Shown: positions 7,579 to 15,086 of the stretch, piece after piece
How positions within the stretch are numbered: the first letter of the stretch is position 1
Layout of the letters: each line of letters begins with the position of its first letter
Notes under the pieces: model-generated
The model's input: the letters and a program-made list of their open reading frames with translations, nothing else
What the model was told of the DNA's origin: nothing
Databases searched by the model: none
Made by a program: the position numbers and the translations under genes
NCBI GenBank assembly: GCA_964458015.1
Contig: CAYWGR010000104.1
Location: forward strand, 1 to 19,181
Reading direction: 5' to 3'
Origin: CAYWGR01 sp964458015
GTDB lineage: Bacteria > Planctomycetota > Planctomycetia > Pirellulales > Thermoguttaceae
Length of the DNA: 19,181 nucleotides

Positions 7579-8514
7579 ATGCAGACTCGGTGGTTCAACA
7601 CAGCGGTGATCATGCTTTGGTTTGCCACCATGAGTTGGCTGGTGAAGGAGAAAGTATTGCCGCCGCTTCTGATCGGCGAGCCGCCCAGCTACAGCCGCAT
7701 CGTCGAGGCCCAATGGCACGCACCTCCGGTCGGTTGGCGGGTTTCGTTCAACAATCGTTCGCTCGGCTGGGCCATCACCGACACCAAACTGCAATCCACC
7801 GGCCTGACCGAAATCCACGGCCGCGTGCATTTCGATAGTCTCCCCCTGGACGATATGATGCCCGGCTGGTTGCGGGCTCTCTCGCGATTGATCGATCAAC
7901 CGATCAGCAATTTGAAGATGGACGCCAAAAGCCTGCTGATTATCGACCCTCTAGGTCGATTAGTCCGATTTGATTCGGGCGTCCGTTTGGATCCTTTCAA
8001 GGAAATGATCTGCGTTCGGGGCACCGTCGAGGGCCGGCAATTGCAATTGCTGGTCCGCACCGGCGGAATTTCGTTTGCCAACGAAGCTTTTCTCCCTTCC
8101 GACGCATTATTATCCGATGCATTATCTCCGCAAAGTCAACTGCCGGGCCTGCGGCTCGGTCAACAATGGACTGTTCCTGTTTATAGCCCTCTTTGGCCTG
8201 CCAAGAAACCGATGGAAATCGTTTACGCCACGGTTGAACGCATCGAGCCAATCTGTTGGGGCGATGTCATGGAGGATACATGGCTTGTAGTTTATCGCAA
8301 CGATCCGGGCAGCCAAAACAGCTCTTCCCAAACTCCCCGAGGCAAACTCTGGGTGCGCCGCGACGGCACCGTGCTGAAACAGCAGGTTCTCCTATTCGAT
8401 TCCGTGATCACGTTCAACCGTCTGCCCGACGAAGAAGCCGAAGATCTGGCCAAAGCGGCGGGAGATCGGTGGTGGGACATGGAGAACGACCTGCGGGGCG
8501 AGCCTCATGATTGA
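7579..8514 (+). CDS. Membrane-anchored protein of unknown function in ABC cassette
   Basis: A 311-residue protein that I do not recognise. It has one N-terminal hydrophobic segment (about 6-31, uncleaved-looking because of the KEK and PPLL that follow) and then a soluble extracytoplasmic domain rich in beta-type segments. There are no obvious catalytic motifs; the C-terminus is acidic. Its stop overlaps the start of the ABC ATPase gene by 8 nt, and the permease follows 2 nt after that, so all three are one translationally coupled unit. The most economical inference is an accessory or substrate-handling subunit of that transporter. The start follows AAAGG at 7562-7566 with somewhat long spacing; an ATG at 7571 is in another frame. 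Confidence 0.75.
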   Translation: MQTRWFNTAVIMLWFATMSWLVKEKVLPPLLIGEPPSYSRIVEAQWHAPPVGWRVSFNNRSLGWAITDTKLQSTGLTEIHGRVHFDSLPLDDMMPGWLRALSRLIDQPISNLKMDAKSLLIIDPLGRLVRFDSGVRLDPFKEMICVRGTVEGRQLQLLVRTGGISFANEAFLPSDALLSDALSPQSQLPGLRLGQQWTVPVYSPLWPAKKPMEIVYATVERIEPICWGDVMEDTWLVVYRNDPGSQNSSSQTPRGKLWVRRDGTVLKQQVLLFDSVITFNRLPDEEAEDLAKAAGDRWWDMENDLRGEPHD

Positions 8515-9253
8515 GTTTGGCGATGTAACTCGAACTTACGCTCGCAAAGTGGCGGTAAGCGGGCTGACGCTCACGGTCCCGCCCGGCGAATTGTTCGCCT
8601 TGCTGGGGCCCAATGGCGCGGGCAAAACCACCACCATTAAAATGCTCACCGGCTTGTTGCAGCCCACCTCGGGCACGGTTCGCGTTTGCGGCCATGATCT
8701 CGCCGAAGACGTGCGTCGCGCTACGCGCTCGATCGGCTACGTGCCCGACGAACCGTTTCTTTACGACAAGCTGACCGGCCGCGAGTTTCTCGAATTTTCA
8801 GGCGAAATGCGCGGGCTAGACCGCAAAACCATCGAACTGCTCATCCAACGCGAGTCTGAAAATTTCGACCTCGACGATTTTATCGACGATCTGACCGAAA
8901 CCTATTCGCACGGCATGAAGCAGCGGCTGGCATTTGCCGCGGCCTTGCTCCACGATCCGGCCGTCTTGGTGATCGACGAGCCGATGGTCGGCCTCGATCC
9001 GCGAAGCGTCCGTGTGGCCAAAGACCGGCTCCGCACCGAAGCATCGAAGGGCACAACCGTTTTCATGTCGACGCATACCTTGGCCATCGCCGAGGAAATC
9101 GCCGACCGCATCGGCATCATGGACCGCGGGCAACTGCATTTCCTCGGAACCGTCGGCGAATTGCAGGACGAACTGGCTTCGCGGCATACGTCGCTCGAAT
9201 TGCTCTTTCTCGAATTAACGGAAGGCGGCAACGGAAAAGAGAAGGACGAATAA
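8507..9253 (+). CDS. ABC transporter ATP-binding protein (EcsA/CcmA-like)
   Basis: ATPase subunit of an ABC-2 type exporter, acting with the permease encoded next. Walker A GPNGAGKTT (34-42), signature YSHGMKQRL (133-141), Walker B AVLVIDEPMVGLDP (152-165) and switch histidine H190 are all present. The Q-loop region reads IGYVPDEPFLYDKLTGREFL, with Asp in place of the usual Gln, as often seen in the EcsA-like branch. The signature's second residue is His rather than Gly/Gly pairs (YSHGM), also common in this branch. The start overlaps the previous stop by 8 nt. At 248 residues it is a standard single-domain ATPase. The transported substrate cannot be inferred. Confidence 0.92.
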   Translation: MIEFGDVTRTYARKVAVSGLTLTVPPGELFALLGPNGAGKTTTIKMLTGLLQPTSGTVRVCGHDLAEDVRRATRSIGYVPDEPFLYDKLTGREFLEFSGEMRGLDRKTIELLIQRESENFDLDDFIDDLTETYSHGMKQRLAFAAALLHDPAVLVIDEPMVGLDPRSVRVAKDRLRTEASKGTTVFMSTHTLAIAEEIADRIGIMDRGQLHFLGTVGELQDELASRHTSLELLFLELTEGGNGKEKDE

Positions 9254-9255
9254 GA

Positions 9256-11031
9256 ATGTCCGCTCCCACCGCACTATCGTCGTCGCCGCGTGAATTCATC
9301 TCGCCCGACGATGAAGCGCGCGCCTTCGGGCGGATGCGAAACCGAATCTTGCGCACGCTGTTGCGCCAGACGCTGACGCAATCGCGTTTTCGCGTGACGC
9401 TGGCCATCGTGCTGACGATGCTTCTCTGGGGCGGCATGTTCTGGATGTTCGCCGACGGTTTTTGGTTCCTCGACTCGGCGATTCCCCATGCCGAAACCCA
9501 CGACCGTTGCATTGGAGCCATCTTCGGCGCGTTTTTCGCCGCGCTGATGATGATGCTGATCTTTTCGTCCGGCATCATTTTATTCAGCTCGCTTTATTGC
9601 ACCCGGGAAATCGCCTTTTTACTGACGATCCCAGCTCGCACGGAGCGCGTGTTTCTGCATAAATTTCAGGAAGCGATCGTATTGAGCAGTTGGGGATTCA
9701 TCTTGTTGGGAAGCCCCATGCTATTGGCCTACGGCTTCGTGGAAGGCGCGCCGTGGTATTACTATGTGATGCTGCTGCCTTATTTAATCTCCTTTATCTA
9801 CATTCCCGTGGCATTGGGGGCAATTGTCTGCCTGTTTGTCGTGCGGCGCGTGCCCGATAGCCGCGTTGCCGTCCTTCTTGGAGCAGGAATCGTCTTAATT
9901 GCCGGGGCCGTCTGGATTGTTTGGTCGTTGCTCAACGGACCGCAAAACGACCTCTTGACGGTCGGTTGGTTTCAGGAAGTGCTGAACCGCCTGCAATTTT
10001 CCGAACAACGCCTGCTGCCGAGTTGGTGGTTAAGCACCGGCTTGCTCAAGGCCACGGCTCACGAATGGGTGGAAAGCATCCTGTTCCTGACGTTGATGAT
10101 CTCGAACGCATTGTTTTTCCGCCAACTAGCCTTATGGATCGCCGGCAGGTTCTATCGCTCTTCGTACAGCGGATTGTACGACCGTGCAACCCGGCGCCGG
10201 CGTCATCGCCCCGCCCGATTTGATCTGGCGTTTTTCCGGATTGCAAGTTTTCTGCCCGTCGAAATGCGTCTGTTGATCATCAAAGACATCCGGCTGTTCC
10301 GCCGCGATCCCATGCAATGGTCGCAATTCCTCATTTTCCTCGGGCTCTTATCGCTCTATTTTTTGAACATCCGCCATTTCACCTACGATAGCCCTTACAT
10401 CGGCTGGGTGAACATGATCAGCTTTTTGAATCTCTCGGTCGTCGGGCTGCTGCTCTCGACGTTCACCACGCGGTTCATCTTTCCCACGATCAGCTTGGAG
10501 GGCCGCCGATTCTGGATTCTAGGGCTGTTGCCCGTCCGACGTGATACGATCCTCTGGAGCAAGTTTCTGTTCGCGGCCGGCGGCTCGATCATTCCCTGCA
10601 CGGCCCTTGTACTCATGAGCGATTTGATGTTGAAGGTTTCTTCGCTCGTGTTGATCAGCCATCAATTGACCTGCCTGGTGCTATGCCTCGGCCTCGCGGG
10701 AATCGCCGTCGGCCTCGGCGCTCGGCTGCCGAATCTGCGCGAACAATCGCCCTCGCGCATTGCCGCGGGCTTCGGCGGAACGCTGAACCTCGTAATCAGC
10801 ACTCTTTACATCCTGATCATCGTCCTGCTGACGGCCATGCCCATGCACTTCTACCTCGCCGCGCAACAATACGCCGGCGTCGCCGCAACGCCCGAAGGGC
10901 AAGCTTCCGTGCAATGGTGGGTCGGGCTTTGGCTCGTCGTCGGAATCTCCGCCAGTCTCGTAATCGGCGTCATCGCCACCTGCGTCCCCCTCCGCATCGG
11001 TTTCCGCGCCTTCCGAGAATTGGAATTCTAA
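9256..11031 (+). CDS. Large polytopic ABC exporter permease
   Basis: A 591-residue integral membrane protein with roughly 11-13 hydrophobic segments, beginning at about residue 46 (VTLAIVLTMLLWGGMFWMF) and ending with a segment near 555-580. A basic cytoplasmic loop, RATRRRRHRPARFD, around residue 310 splits it into two halves, so it may be a fused pair of ABC-2 permease units in one chain. It resembles the putative ABC exporter permeases found beside EcsA-like ATPases; the exact family is not certain. AAGGA at 9242-9246 lies 9 nt before the ATG, and the gene starts 2 nt after the ATPase stop, making the pair an obvious operon. No substrate motif is visible. Confidence 0.85.
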   Translation: MSAPTALSSSPREFISPDDEARAFGRMRNRILRTLLRQTLTQSRFRVTLAIVLTMLLWGGMFWMFADGFWFLDSAIPHAETHDRCIGAIFGAFFAALMMMLIFSSGIILFSSLYCTREIAFLLTIPARTERVFLHKFQEAIVLSSWGFILLGSPMLLAYGFVEGAPWYYYVMLLPYLISFIYIPVALGAIVCLFVVRRVPDSRVAVLLGAGIVLIAGAVWIVWSLLNGPQNDLLTVGWFQEVLNRLQFSEQRLLPSWWLSTGLLKATAHEWVESILFLTLMISNALFFRQLALWIAGRFYRSSYSGLYDRATRRRRHRPARFDLAFFRIASFLPVEMRLLIIKDIRLFRRDPMQWSQFLIFLGLLSLYFLNIRHFTYDSPYIGWVNMISFLNLSVVGLLLSTFTTRFIFPTISLEGRRFWILGLLPVRRDTILWSKFLFAAGGSIIPCTALVLMSDLMLKVSSLVLISHQLTCLVLCLGLAGIAVGLGARLPNLREQSPSRIAAGFGGTLNLVISTLYILIIVLLTAMPMHFYLAAQQYAGVAATPEGQASVQWWVGLWLVVGISASLVIGVIATCVPLRIGFRAFRELEF

Positions 11032-11059
11032 CGCCAAATTTGTAGGGGTAAGTGTGTGC

Positions 11060-11076
11060 CACTGGCTTTGCCAGTG
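11060..11076. repeat. REP-like palindrome 1
   Basis: CACTGGC-TTT-GCCAGTG is a perfect 7-bp stem 28 nt after the permease stop, preceded by TTTGTAGGGG. A related AGTGTGCCAC word recurs at 11178-11187. Dispersed palindromes of this type occur in other Planctomycete genomes. It may also act as a transcript end for the ABC operon. Confidence 0.7.
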
Positions 11077-11245
11077 CCGTTTCGGGAGCTTCTCACGATA
11101 CTGCTCCTTCCGGCAACTTGTGAATCGTTGCCAGGTCGGATTGCTGTTGCCGTGAGGGAACATCGTCGCACTGTTTTCCAGTGTGCCACGGCTTGCTTTC
11201 TACCCCACAACACAATGCAACGTCAAGCAGCCTGCCGGCTTCTCC

Positions 11246-11335
11246 GACGCACCATCGACCAATGTTCACATCACTTTATCGAGTAAAATTTGTAGGGTGC
11301 GTCCTCGACGCACCATCGGCCGGTGCTCACATCAC
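11246..11335. repeat. REP-like palindrome 2 and 29-bp direct repeat
   Basis: GGTGCGTC-CTC-GACGCACC (11296-11314) is a perfect 8-bp stem introduced by TTTGTAGG. Its right part starts a 29-bp segment (11307-11335) that repeats an earlier one (11246-11274) at 25 of 29 positions, so the earlier copy is probably the remains of another such element. Confidence 0.7.
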
Positions 11336-11351
11336 GCATGCGTTAGAAATG

Positions 11352-11380
11352 TGTAGGGCGGGTCAAGCGAAGCCCCGCCA
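11352..11380. repeat. REP-like palindrome 3
   Basis: GGCGGG (11357-11362) and CCCGCC (11374-11379) pair around TCAAGCGAAGC; the element begins TGTAGGGCGGG. It is the third element in the 11032-11400 spacer that starts with TGTAGGG. Nothing recognisable is seen from 11400 to 11542. Confidence 0.6.
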
Positions 11381-11542
11381 TTTTGTGCGGAACACATCGA
11401 CGTCCGCGATTCTTAAATATGCATTCCAAATTTCGCACCCCTTATTCAAAGGTGGCAAGTGACTCAGCCTTTCTCCCTCGCAACCTCTGTTGGCTTCATT
11501 GTTTCGGCGTGACAACTTTTCGAGACCTGTCGCGTCAGTTGC

Positions 11543-11737
11543 TCACCGGCCAAGCCATGTGAGCGCCGATACGATCCCAATGAATCCAACAAAAGCCGCG
11601 AGGATCGAAACTGCAAAAATACCGAGCGGCGGCATAACGGTAAGCGTGCTCAGTAACCATGCGGTGGAAACGCCGATAACGGCAACAACAAGGAATATGA
11701 CCCACAGAGCCACCTCTCCGCGCCGTGCGAAAAACAT
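11543..11737 (-). CDS. Small two-helix membrane protein
   Basis: A 64-residue protein, MFFARRGEVALWVIFLVVAV at its start, with two hydrophobic segments of ~20 residues each (about 8-29 and 36-61) and a short turn at TVMPP between them. No family is recognised. The ATG at 11737 has GGAG 8 nt upstream; a GTG three codons earlier (11746) is possible. It is isolated on the minus strand between repeat clusters. Such small membrane proteins are often real but hard to validate; the regular hydrophobic pattern argues for coding, the short length against certainty. Confidence 0.5.
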   Translation of the reverse strand: MFFARRGEVALWVIFLVVAVIGVSTAWLLSTLTVMPPLGIFAVSILAAFVGFIGIVSALTWLGR

Positions 11738-11791
11738 AACCTTCACTCCGTCATTCTCCCGGGCTCAGCCCAGTATTGTCCGGGGGGGATC

Positions 11792-12122
11792 AAAGGGGTC
11801 GGGGGTCTTCGATTTCATGCCGAAAGGCTGCCTGCGGTTGACACAACGTCGCAACCTTCCTCTTTTGCATTTTCGTCCTTCCGATCTTTGAGAAAAAACA
11901 AATGACATGGCACCCGCACCCATCCGCACCCTATTCGCGTTCATTCGCGTCCATCTGCGGTTCCTTGGCGCCTTCGTGGAAGACTTTCTCTTCTTTGCCT
12001 TGCCGACGGTCCGCCATCCTCTTCTTTTGCGCCTCGCAATTTGTCAATCATCCAAATCCTGTCGATCTTGTAAATCCTGTCTCCCCCCCTGACAACACTC
12101 ATCCGTGTCCATCTGTGGTTCC
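11792..12122 (+). repeat. Long dispersed repeat, copy A
   Basis: It starts with a variant of the 19-mer (AAAGGGGTCGGGGGTCTTC, 11792-11810). After 94 nt, about 50 of them absent from copy B, comes a block of ~237 bp (11886-12122) that is nearly collinear with 15130-15365. Inside, the 18-mer GCGTCCATCTGCGGTTCC occurs at 11947-11964 and, slightly changed, at the end (12105-12122), and the 26-mer also found before the DedA gene lies at 12056-12081. No coding potential is evident. It abuts the tandem array that follows. Confidence 0.85.
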
Positions 12123-12275
12123 GAGGAGATTAAAGGAGGAGATTAAAGATTAAAGGGGTCGAGGAGATTAAGGAGATTAAAGGGGCCGGGAAGATTGAAG
12201 AAGATTGAAGGGGTCGAGAAGATTGAAGGGAAGATTGAAGGGGTCGGGGAAGATTGAAGGGGTCGGGAGTCATTT
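12122..12275 (+). repeat. Degenerate tandem array of the 19-mer core
   Basis: Irregular head-to-tail repeats of GAAGATTGAAGGGG-TCGGG and GAGATTAAAGG variants. Core hits AAGGGGTCG or AAGGGGCCG start near 12152, 12179, 12207, 12237 and 12256; the last continues into GGGGTCGGGAGTC (12259-12271), ending 7 nt from the RAYT stop codon. It is strongly purine-rich on the plus strand. Unit spacing varies, so it is not a CRISPR array. Confidence 0.8.
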
Positions 12276-12277
12276 AT

Positions 12278-12955
12278 TCATTCAAGGACAGCCGTTTTGC
12301 AGGGGCGGCCGCGGGCGCGCAACGTCGATTGCAGGCCCAATCGCTTCGCCGTGCGTTCCTGCCAGGAACTCTCGCCAAAGGGCGAGCCGCGCGACACCGA
12401 ACGTTGCAATGCCTCCAACTCCGCCTCCGTCTGCGGCGTTTGCACATGCTGCCGCCAACGCCTAGGCAGCGGCGCCGGGCCGGCGTCGATAAGCCCTCGC
12501 TTGTTGCCGTCCAGGCGATGCCAAAGACTTGACCACCGCCACGCAGCGGCCTCTTCGACCAAATTCGCCCGCAACGGGTTGCGCTCCACATACCGCAACA
12601 CCGCCCATAAATGGTCGTCTTCCTGGATCGGGAACGACTTGAAGCGGCCCTGGTACAGCGGGCCTGTGCCTGCCGTGCGATGGGCCGCATGCCAGCGTTG
12701 CGTGTGCGTGACCGTCAACCAACGCATGAACTCCGACAAGTCGCCATCGCCGCGCGGCCAAAGCACGAAATGCCAATGATTCGACATGACGCACCACGCC
12801 AAAATCCGCATCGGCAGCCGGTCTTTGGCTTCCGCAATCACTTCCTCGAACGCCTCGAAATCGCGTTGCTTGCCAAAAATACGCATCTTCCCCACCGCTC
12901 GATTGAGCACATGGTAGGCGTATCCTCCGCTAGCAACTCGCAATCGTCGTGGCAT
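12278..12955 (-). CDS. REP-associated tyrosine transposase (RAYT, Y1/IS200-like)
   Basis: Single-strand DNA transposase-like HUH enzyme of the RAYT group, thought to nick and join short palindromic repeats. The HUH pair is H60-x-H62 in CVMSNHWHFVLWP (55-67) and the candidate catalytic tyrosine is Y122 in VLRYVERNPLRANLV (119-133); GPLYQGRFKSF (98-108) is also typical. At 225 residues it is the usual RAYT length with an intact C-terminal region, and no disabling change is seen. Inverted 19-mers flank the gene: two beyond its 5' side and the array beyond its 3' side. A TTGACA/TACGAT promoter places the likely transcript start at the ATG itself, suggesting leaderless translation. The neighbourhood shows repeated gene truncation, in keeping with recombination activity. 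Confidence 0.92.
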   Translation of the reverse strand: MPRRLRVASGGYAYHVLNRAVGKMRIFGKQRDFEAFEEVIAEAKDRLPMRILAWCVMSNHWHFVLWPRGDGDLSEFMRWLTVTHTQRWHAAHRTAGTGPLYQGRFKSFPIQEDDHLWAVLRYVERNPLRANLVEEAAAWRWSSLWHRLDGNKRGLIDAGPAPLPRRWRQHVQTPQTEAELEALQRSVSRGSPFGESSWQERTAKRLGLQSTLRARGRPCKTAVLE

Positions 12956-12961
12956 GGCAGA

Positions 12962-12990
12962 ATCGTATCATTGCTCTGCGTCTTTGTCAA
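12962..12990 (-). promoter_or_regulatory. Promoter of the RAYT gene, adjacent to a 19-mer
   Basis: Minus-strand TTGACA (12990-12985), a 17-nt spacer and TACGAT (12967-12962). Only 6 nt separate the -10 box from the ATG at 12955, so the predicted transcript would be leaderless. The nearest 19-mer (12995-13013) ends 4 nt upstream of the -35 box. Confidence 0.5.
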
Positions 12991-13465
12991 GATTAAAGAC
13001 TCCCGACCCCTTTTTTCCTTCGCGGTCAATAGAAAAGACTCCCGACCCCTTTATTCTTTCCTTGCCGGTTAGTGCGTTCCTCAAATAGAACTCGGCTTTT
13101 CGAGAATCTTCTCCCCACGCGTACGCCAGATACCTATTATCATCCATCCATGCTACCGACAGGCAATTCCGATCAGGAAGCGGAATGCCAACGCTTTTTT
13201 CCACCATATCGCCTTTCCAAGTCCATACATCGAGAACTGTTGGCTCAACGGATGCACCATACAAGTAATCGCCGCCACACCCCCAGCGTAAGACCCCCTG
13301 TCCTCCGCTTTTCCAAGGGATTGTGCGTTCAGGTGACTGGTCCTGTGATCCTGCTGCATCAGTGGACAGCATCGCGCTACAAGAAACTAGCGTGACTGTA
13401 CTCGCACACATGCAGGCCAGGAGGAGGAATATGCGATGGCGGCACTGAAATTGTGATAAAACCAT
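12968..13465 (-). pseudogene. Truncated beta-propeller lipoprotein (paralogue of the next gene)
   Basis: The N-terminal third of a secreted beta-propeller protein. From the ATG at 13465 it has a lipoprotein signal, with the lipobox LVSC and C29. Residues ~45-138 parallel residues ~40-145 of the intact neighbour at 13556-14746: PERTIPW.SGG versus PEQTIEW.SGG, then L.VW.W and PL at equal spacing. The similarity stops at about residue 138, where the frame runs into two 19-mers and reads KGSGVFSIDREGKKGSGVFN before a stop; this is about 165 residues against 396. No remnant of the missing C-terminal part is seen on the other side of the RAYT. A TTG at 13483 would extend the frame by six residues. 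Probably non-functional, unless the short lipoprotein has been retained. Confidence 0.7.
12995..13052 (-). repeat. Two perfect 19-mers upstream of the RAYT
   Basis: AAAGGGGTCGGGAGTCTTT occurs twice on the minus strand, at 12995-13013 and 13034-13052, separated by 20 nt. The same 19-mer is found in plus orientation at 15087-15105 and with changes at 11792-11810. In the truncated lipoprotein gene both copies are read in one frame as KGSGVF. Confidence 0.9.
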
Positions 13466-13513
13466 GTGTATCCAGTTTGGCAAAGAGAAAAAGGGGGTTC
13501 TGTCAAATGAACT

Positions 13514-13540
13514 GAACTAAATAGTTCTGACCCTTTTTTT
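13514..13540. repeat. Palindrome with GGGTCAGAAC element
   Basis: GAACTA-AA-TAGTTC (13514-13527) is a perfect 6-bp stem followed by TGACCCTTTTTTT; on the minus strand it reads AAAAAAAGGGTCAGAACTA. It resembles the 19-mer in its AAAGGGTC beginning and sits between the two propeller genes. It could be a second repeat type handled by RAYT enzymes or a terminator in plus orientation. Confidence 0.5.
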
Positions 13541-13555
13541 CTTCCCGATGCAAGC

Positions 13556-14746
13556 TCACTTCGCCGCTTCCTTCGTTTCAGTAACTTTATCGGTTTTCGG
13601 ACTTGCCTCCTCCTCCGGCAGCTTCCAGATTTTGATCTGCCCAGCGGCGAAACTAGCAAGGCGTTTCGAGTCTGGCGAAAAACTGGTGATGTGGACGTTT
13701 GTATGTCCGCCATGATTCAAAACACGTCGTTTGCCATCCTTGGCGGAAAATAGGTAGACATGTCCTTCGGGCCCTGTCCCGGCAGCAACATACTTGCCAT
13801 CACGGCTTACTGAAATAGCCGTAATTGAGCCACAGTCATCAAGGCTTGACGGTACCTCCCAGCAACTCACAATCGTTCCTGTTTCAACATCGAATCCAAA
13901 TACTGTAGGGCTATCGCCTCCAGCGTATACTCGCCGATTGTCCGGCGCGAAAGCAAGCACATGGGTATCGATTTCATCTAGTGGCACTTTAGTCCACGAT
14001 CCACCTTCCGTATATGGCGAATCCCTCATTTCAGGCTTATACATCGGACTCGCTATCCATGTTACTTTTTTCTTTGTTACGTCAATCATTGCTACGCCCC
14101 AATCCCACCCGGCCACCCCCATGTATCGTCCATCATTCGATGGCACCAGACTATTCACGCACTTAGACCCCGATGGCGCCATAAGGTCTGTAATCCAATC
14201 ATACTTCTTTTCAGTGACCGCGAACAATCCAAAGCGAACGGACTCAAGAGTGCCTGGCTTTTCTGTATTTGGTGTGCTCCAAACGGCAACATGCGTTCCA
14301 TCGCGGCATGTCCTACCAAGCTCCACGGACCAACCTGCCGGTTGGGCCCAACGATCAAGTACCCTTCCAGACTTGATACATCCGAGGCAAAAATCCACAC
14401 AATCGCCCTTTTCGTAGTAACATGGCGCAAGCCATTTTTCGTCCCGCAGGGGGGCAAACGACAGCATCTCTTCGGCAAGGGGGACTTTGTCGATTGCCTT
14501 CATGGTGCCGTCAGTCCATCGCCAAACATACAACGCCGAGGGACTTACTGAAATACAAAAAACAGAATCGCCGTTCTGGCTGCGAAGTTTCCAGCCGGAG
14601 CCACCAGAAGACCATTCAATGGTTTGTTCAGGCGCATCCGTCGTATCTCCACCGAATACGTTACACCAGTCGGCCGGAACGATGCATAGAAGCGCTATTA
14701 TGGCCAACGCCATCCTAATCTTGTTTCTTCTCCCGATCATAGCCAC
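13556..14746 (-). CDS. Secreted WD40-like beta-propeller protein
   Basis: A 396-residue exported protein. The N-terminus is basic followed by a hydrophobic segment (MALAIIALLCIVPADW, 12-27). The rest consists of WD40/quinoprotein-type blades: clear units are RRVYAGGDSPTVFGFDVETG, DGKYVAAGTGPEGHVYLF and DSKRLASFAAGQIKIWKLP, with an acidic/lysine tail. Such propellers bind protein partners; no enzymatic residues are visible. The GTG at 14746 is chosen because GAGGAG lies 5-6 nt upstream; an ATG two codons on is less well spaced. A truncated paralogue follows 90 bp downstream, so this is a tandem duplication. Codon use looks less GC-rich than in pyrG, fitting an accessory gene. Confidence 0.8.
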   Translation of the reverse strand: MAMIGRRNKIRMALAIIALLCIVPADWCNVFGGDTTDAPEQTIEWSSGGSGWKLRSQNGDSVFCISVSPSALYVWRWTDGTMKAIDKVPLAEEMLSFAPLRDEKWLAPCYYEKGDCVDFCLGCIKSGRVLDRWAQPAGWSVELGRTCRDGTHVAVWSTPNTEKPGTLESVRFGLFAVTEKKYDWITDLMAPSGSKCVNSLVPSNDGRYMGVAGWDWGVAMIDVTKKKVTWIASPMYKPEMRDSPYTEGGSWTKVPLDEIDTHVLAFAPDNRRVYAGGDSPTVFGFDVETGTIVSCWEVPSSLDDCGSITAISVSRDGKYVAAGTGPEGHVYLFSAKDGKRRVLNHGGHTNVHITSFSPDSKRLASFAAGQIKIWKLPEEEASPKTDKVTETKEAAK

Positions 14747-14801
14747 AGTATCTCCTCGTGTTGATTGCGGCGGTTTATGCGAAGCAGGTCCAATTTAGCG
14801 G

Positions 14802-15083
14802 CTACGGTGCCTTGGTACCGGGGAATCGCTTTAGTAACTCGCTCTTGACCCAGGCATCTGATTGGCCTGTGTTAGGAAATAATCCCGGCCTTGCTGCCTT
14901 AAGTTGCTTGATTGCTTGCCACGTCGCCCAACAGGCATCGAAAGCCTCCTGCGGATAAGTTTTCGGATTGTCGGCGGTCTTTAATGCCCACGCCAACTCC
15001 TTGGGAAGACTCAGTTCAATAAATTCCTTAGTGCCAAGCACAGGCACCCGGATAACTGCATGGTCGTGCCCCGTTCCAAGAAG
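14802..15083 (-). pseudogene. 3' fragment of an unidentified gene
   Basis: The frame is open from just after a TAG at 15084-15086 and reads LLGTGHDHAVIRVPVLG onward for 93 codons; the first possible start is a GTG at 15047, giving 81 residues. The sequence looks like a genuine protein C-terminus, with helices such as EAFDACWATWQAIKQL, but no start region or Shine-Dalgarno sequence is seen. The upstream stop touches the 19-mer at 15087, so the 5' part of the gene appears to have been lost at the repeat junction. Family not recognised. It is oriented with, and 55 bp upstream of, the propeller genes. Confidence 0.5.
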
Positions 15084-15086
15084 CTA

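Noticed and set aside
11490..11891. A 133-codon plus-strand open frame
   Set aside because: Overlaps the more protein-like small membrane ORF antisense to it and runs into the long repeat; no motif or ribosome-binding site.
11902..12153. Open frames of 61-86 codons in the long repeats (also 15104-15405)
   Set aside because: They occur in two frames of repeat DNA that carries conserved DNA words rather than conserved codons; no start signals.
12122..12275. Possible CRISPR array
   Set aside because: Units are too short, unequally spaced and lack unique spacers; no cas genes are nearby.
13072..13395. A 107-codon plus-strand frame
   Set aside because: Antisense to the truncated lipoprotein gene, whose similarity to the intact propeller paralogue fixes the coding strand.
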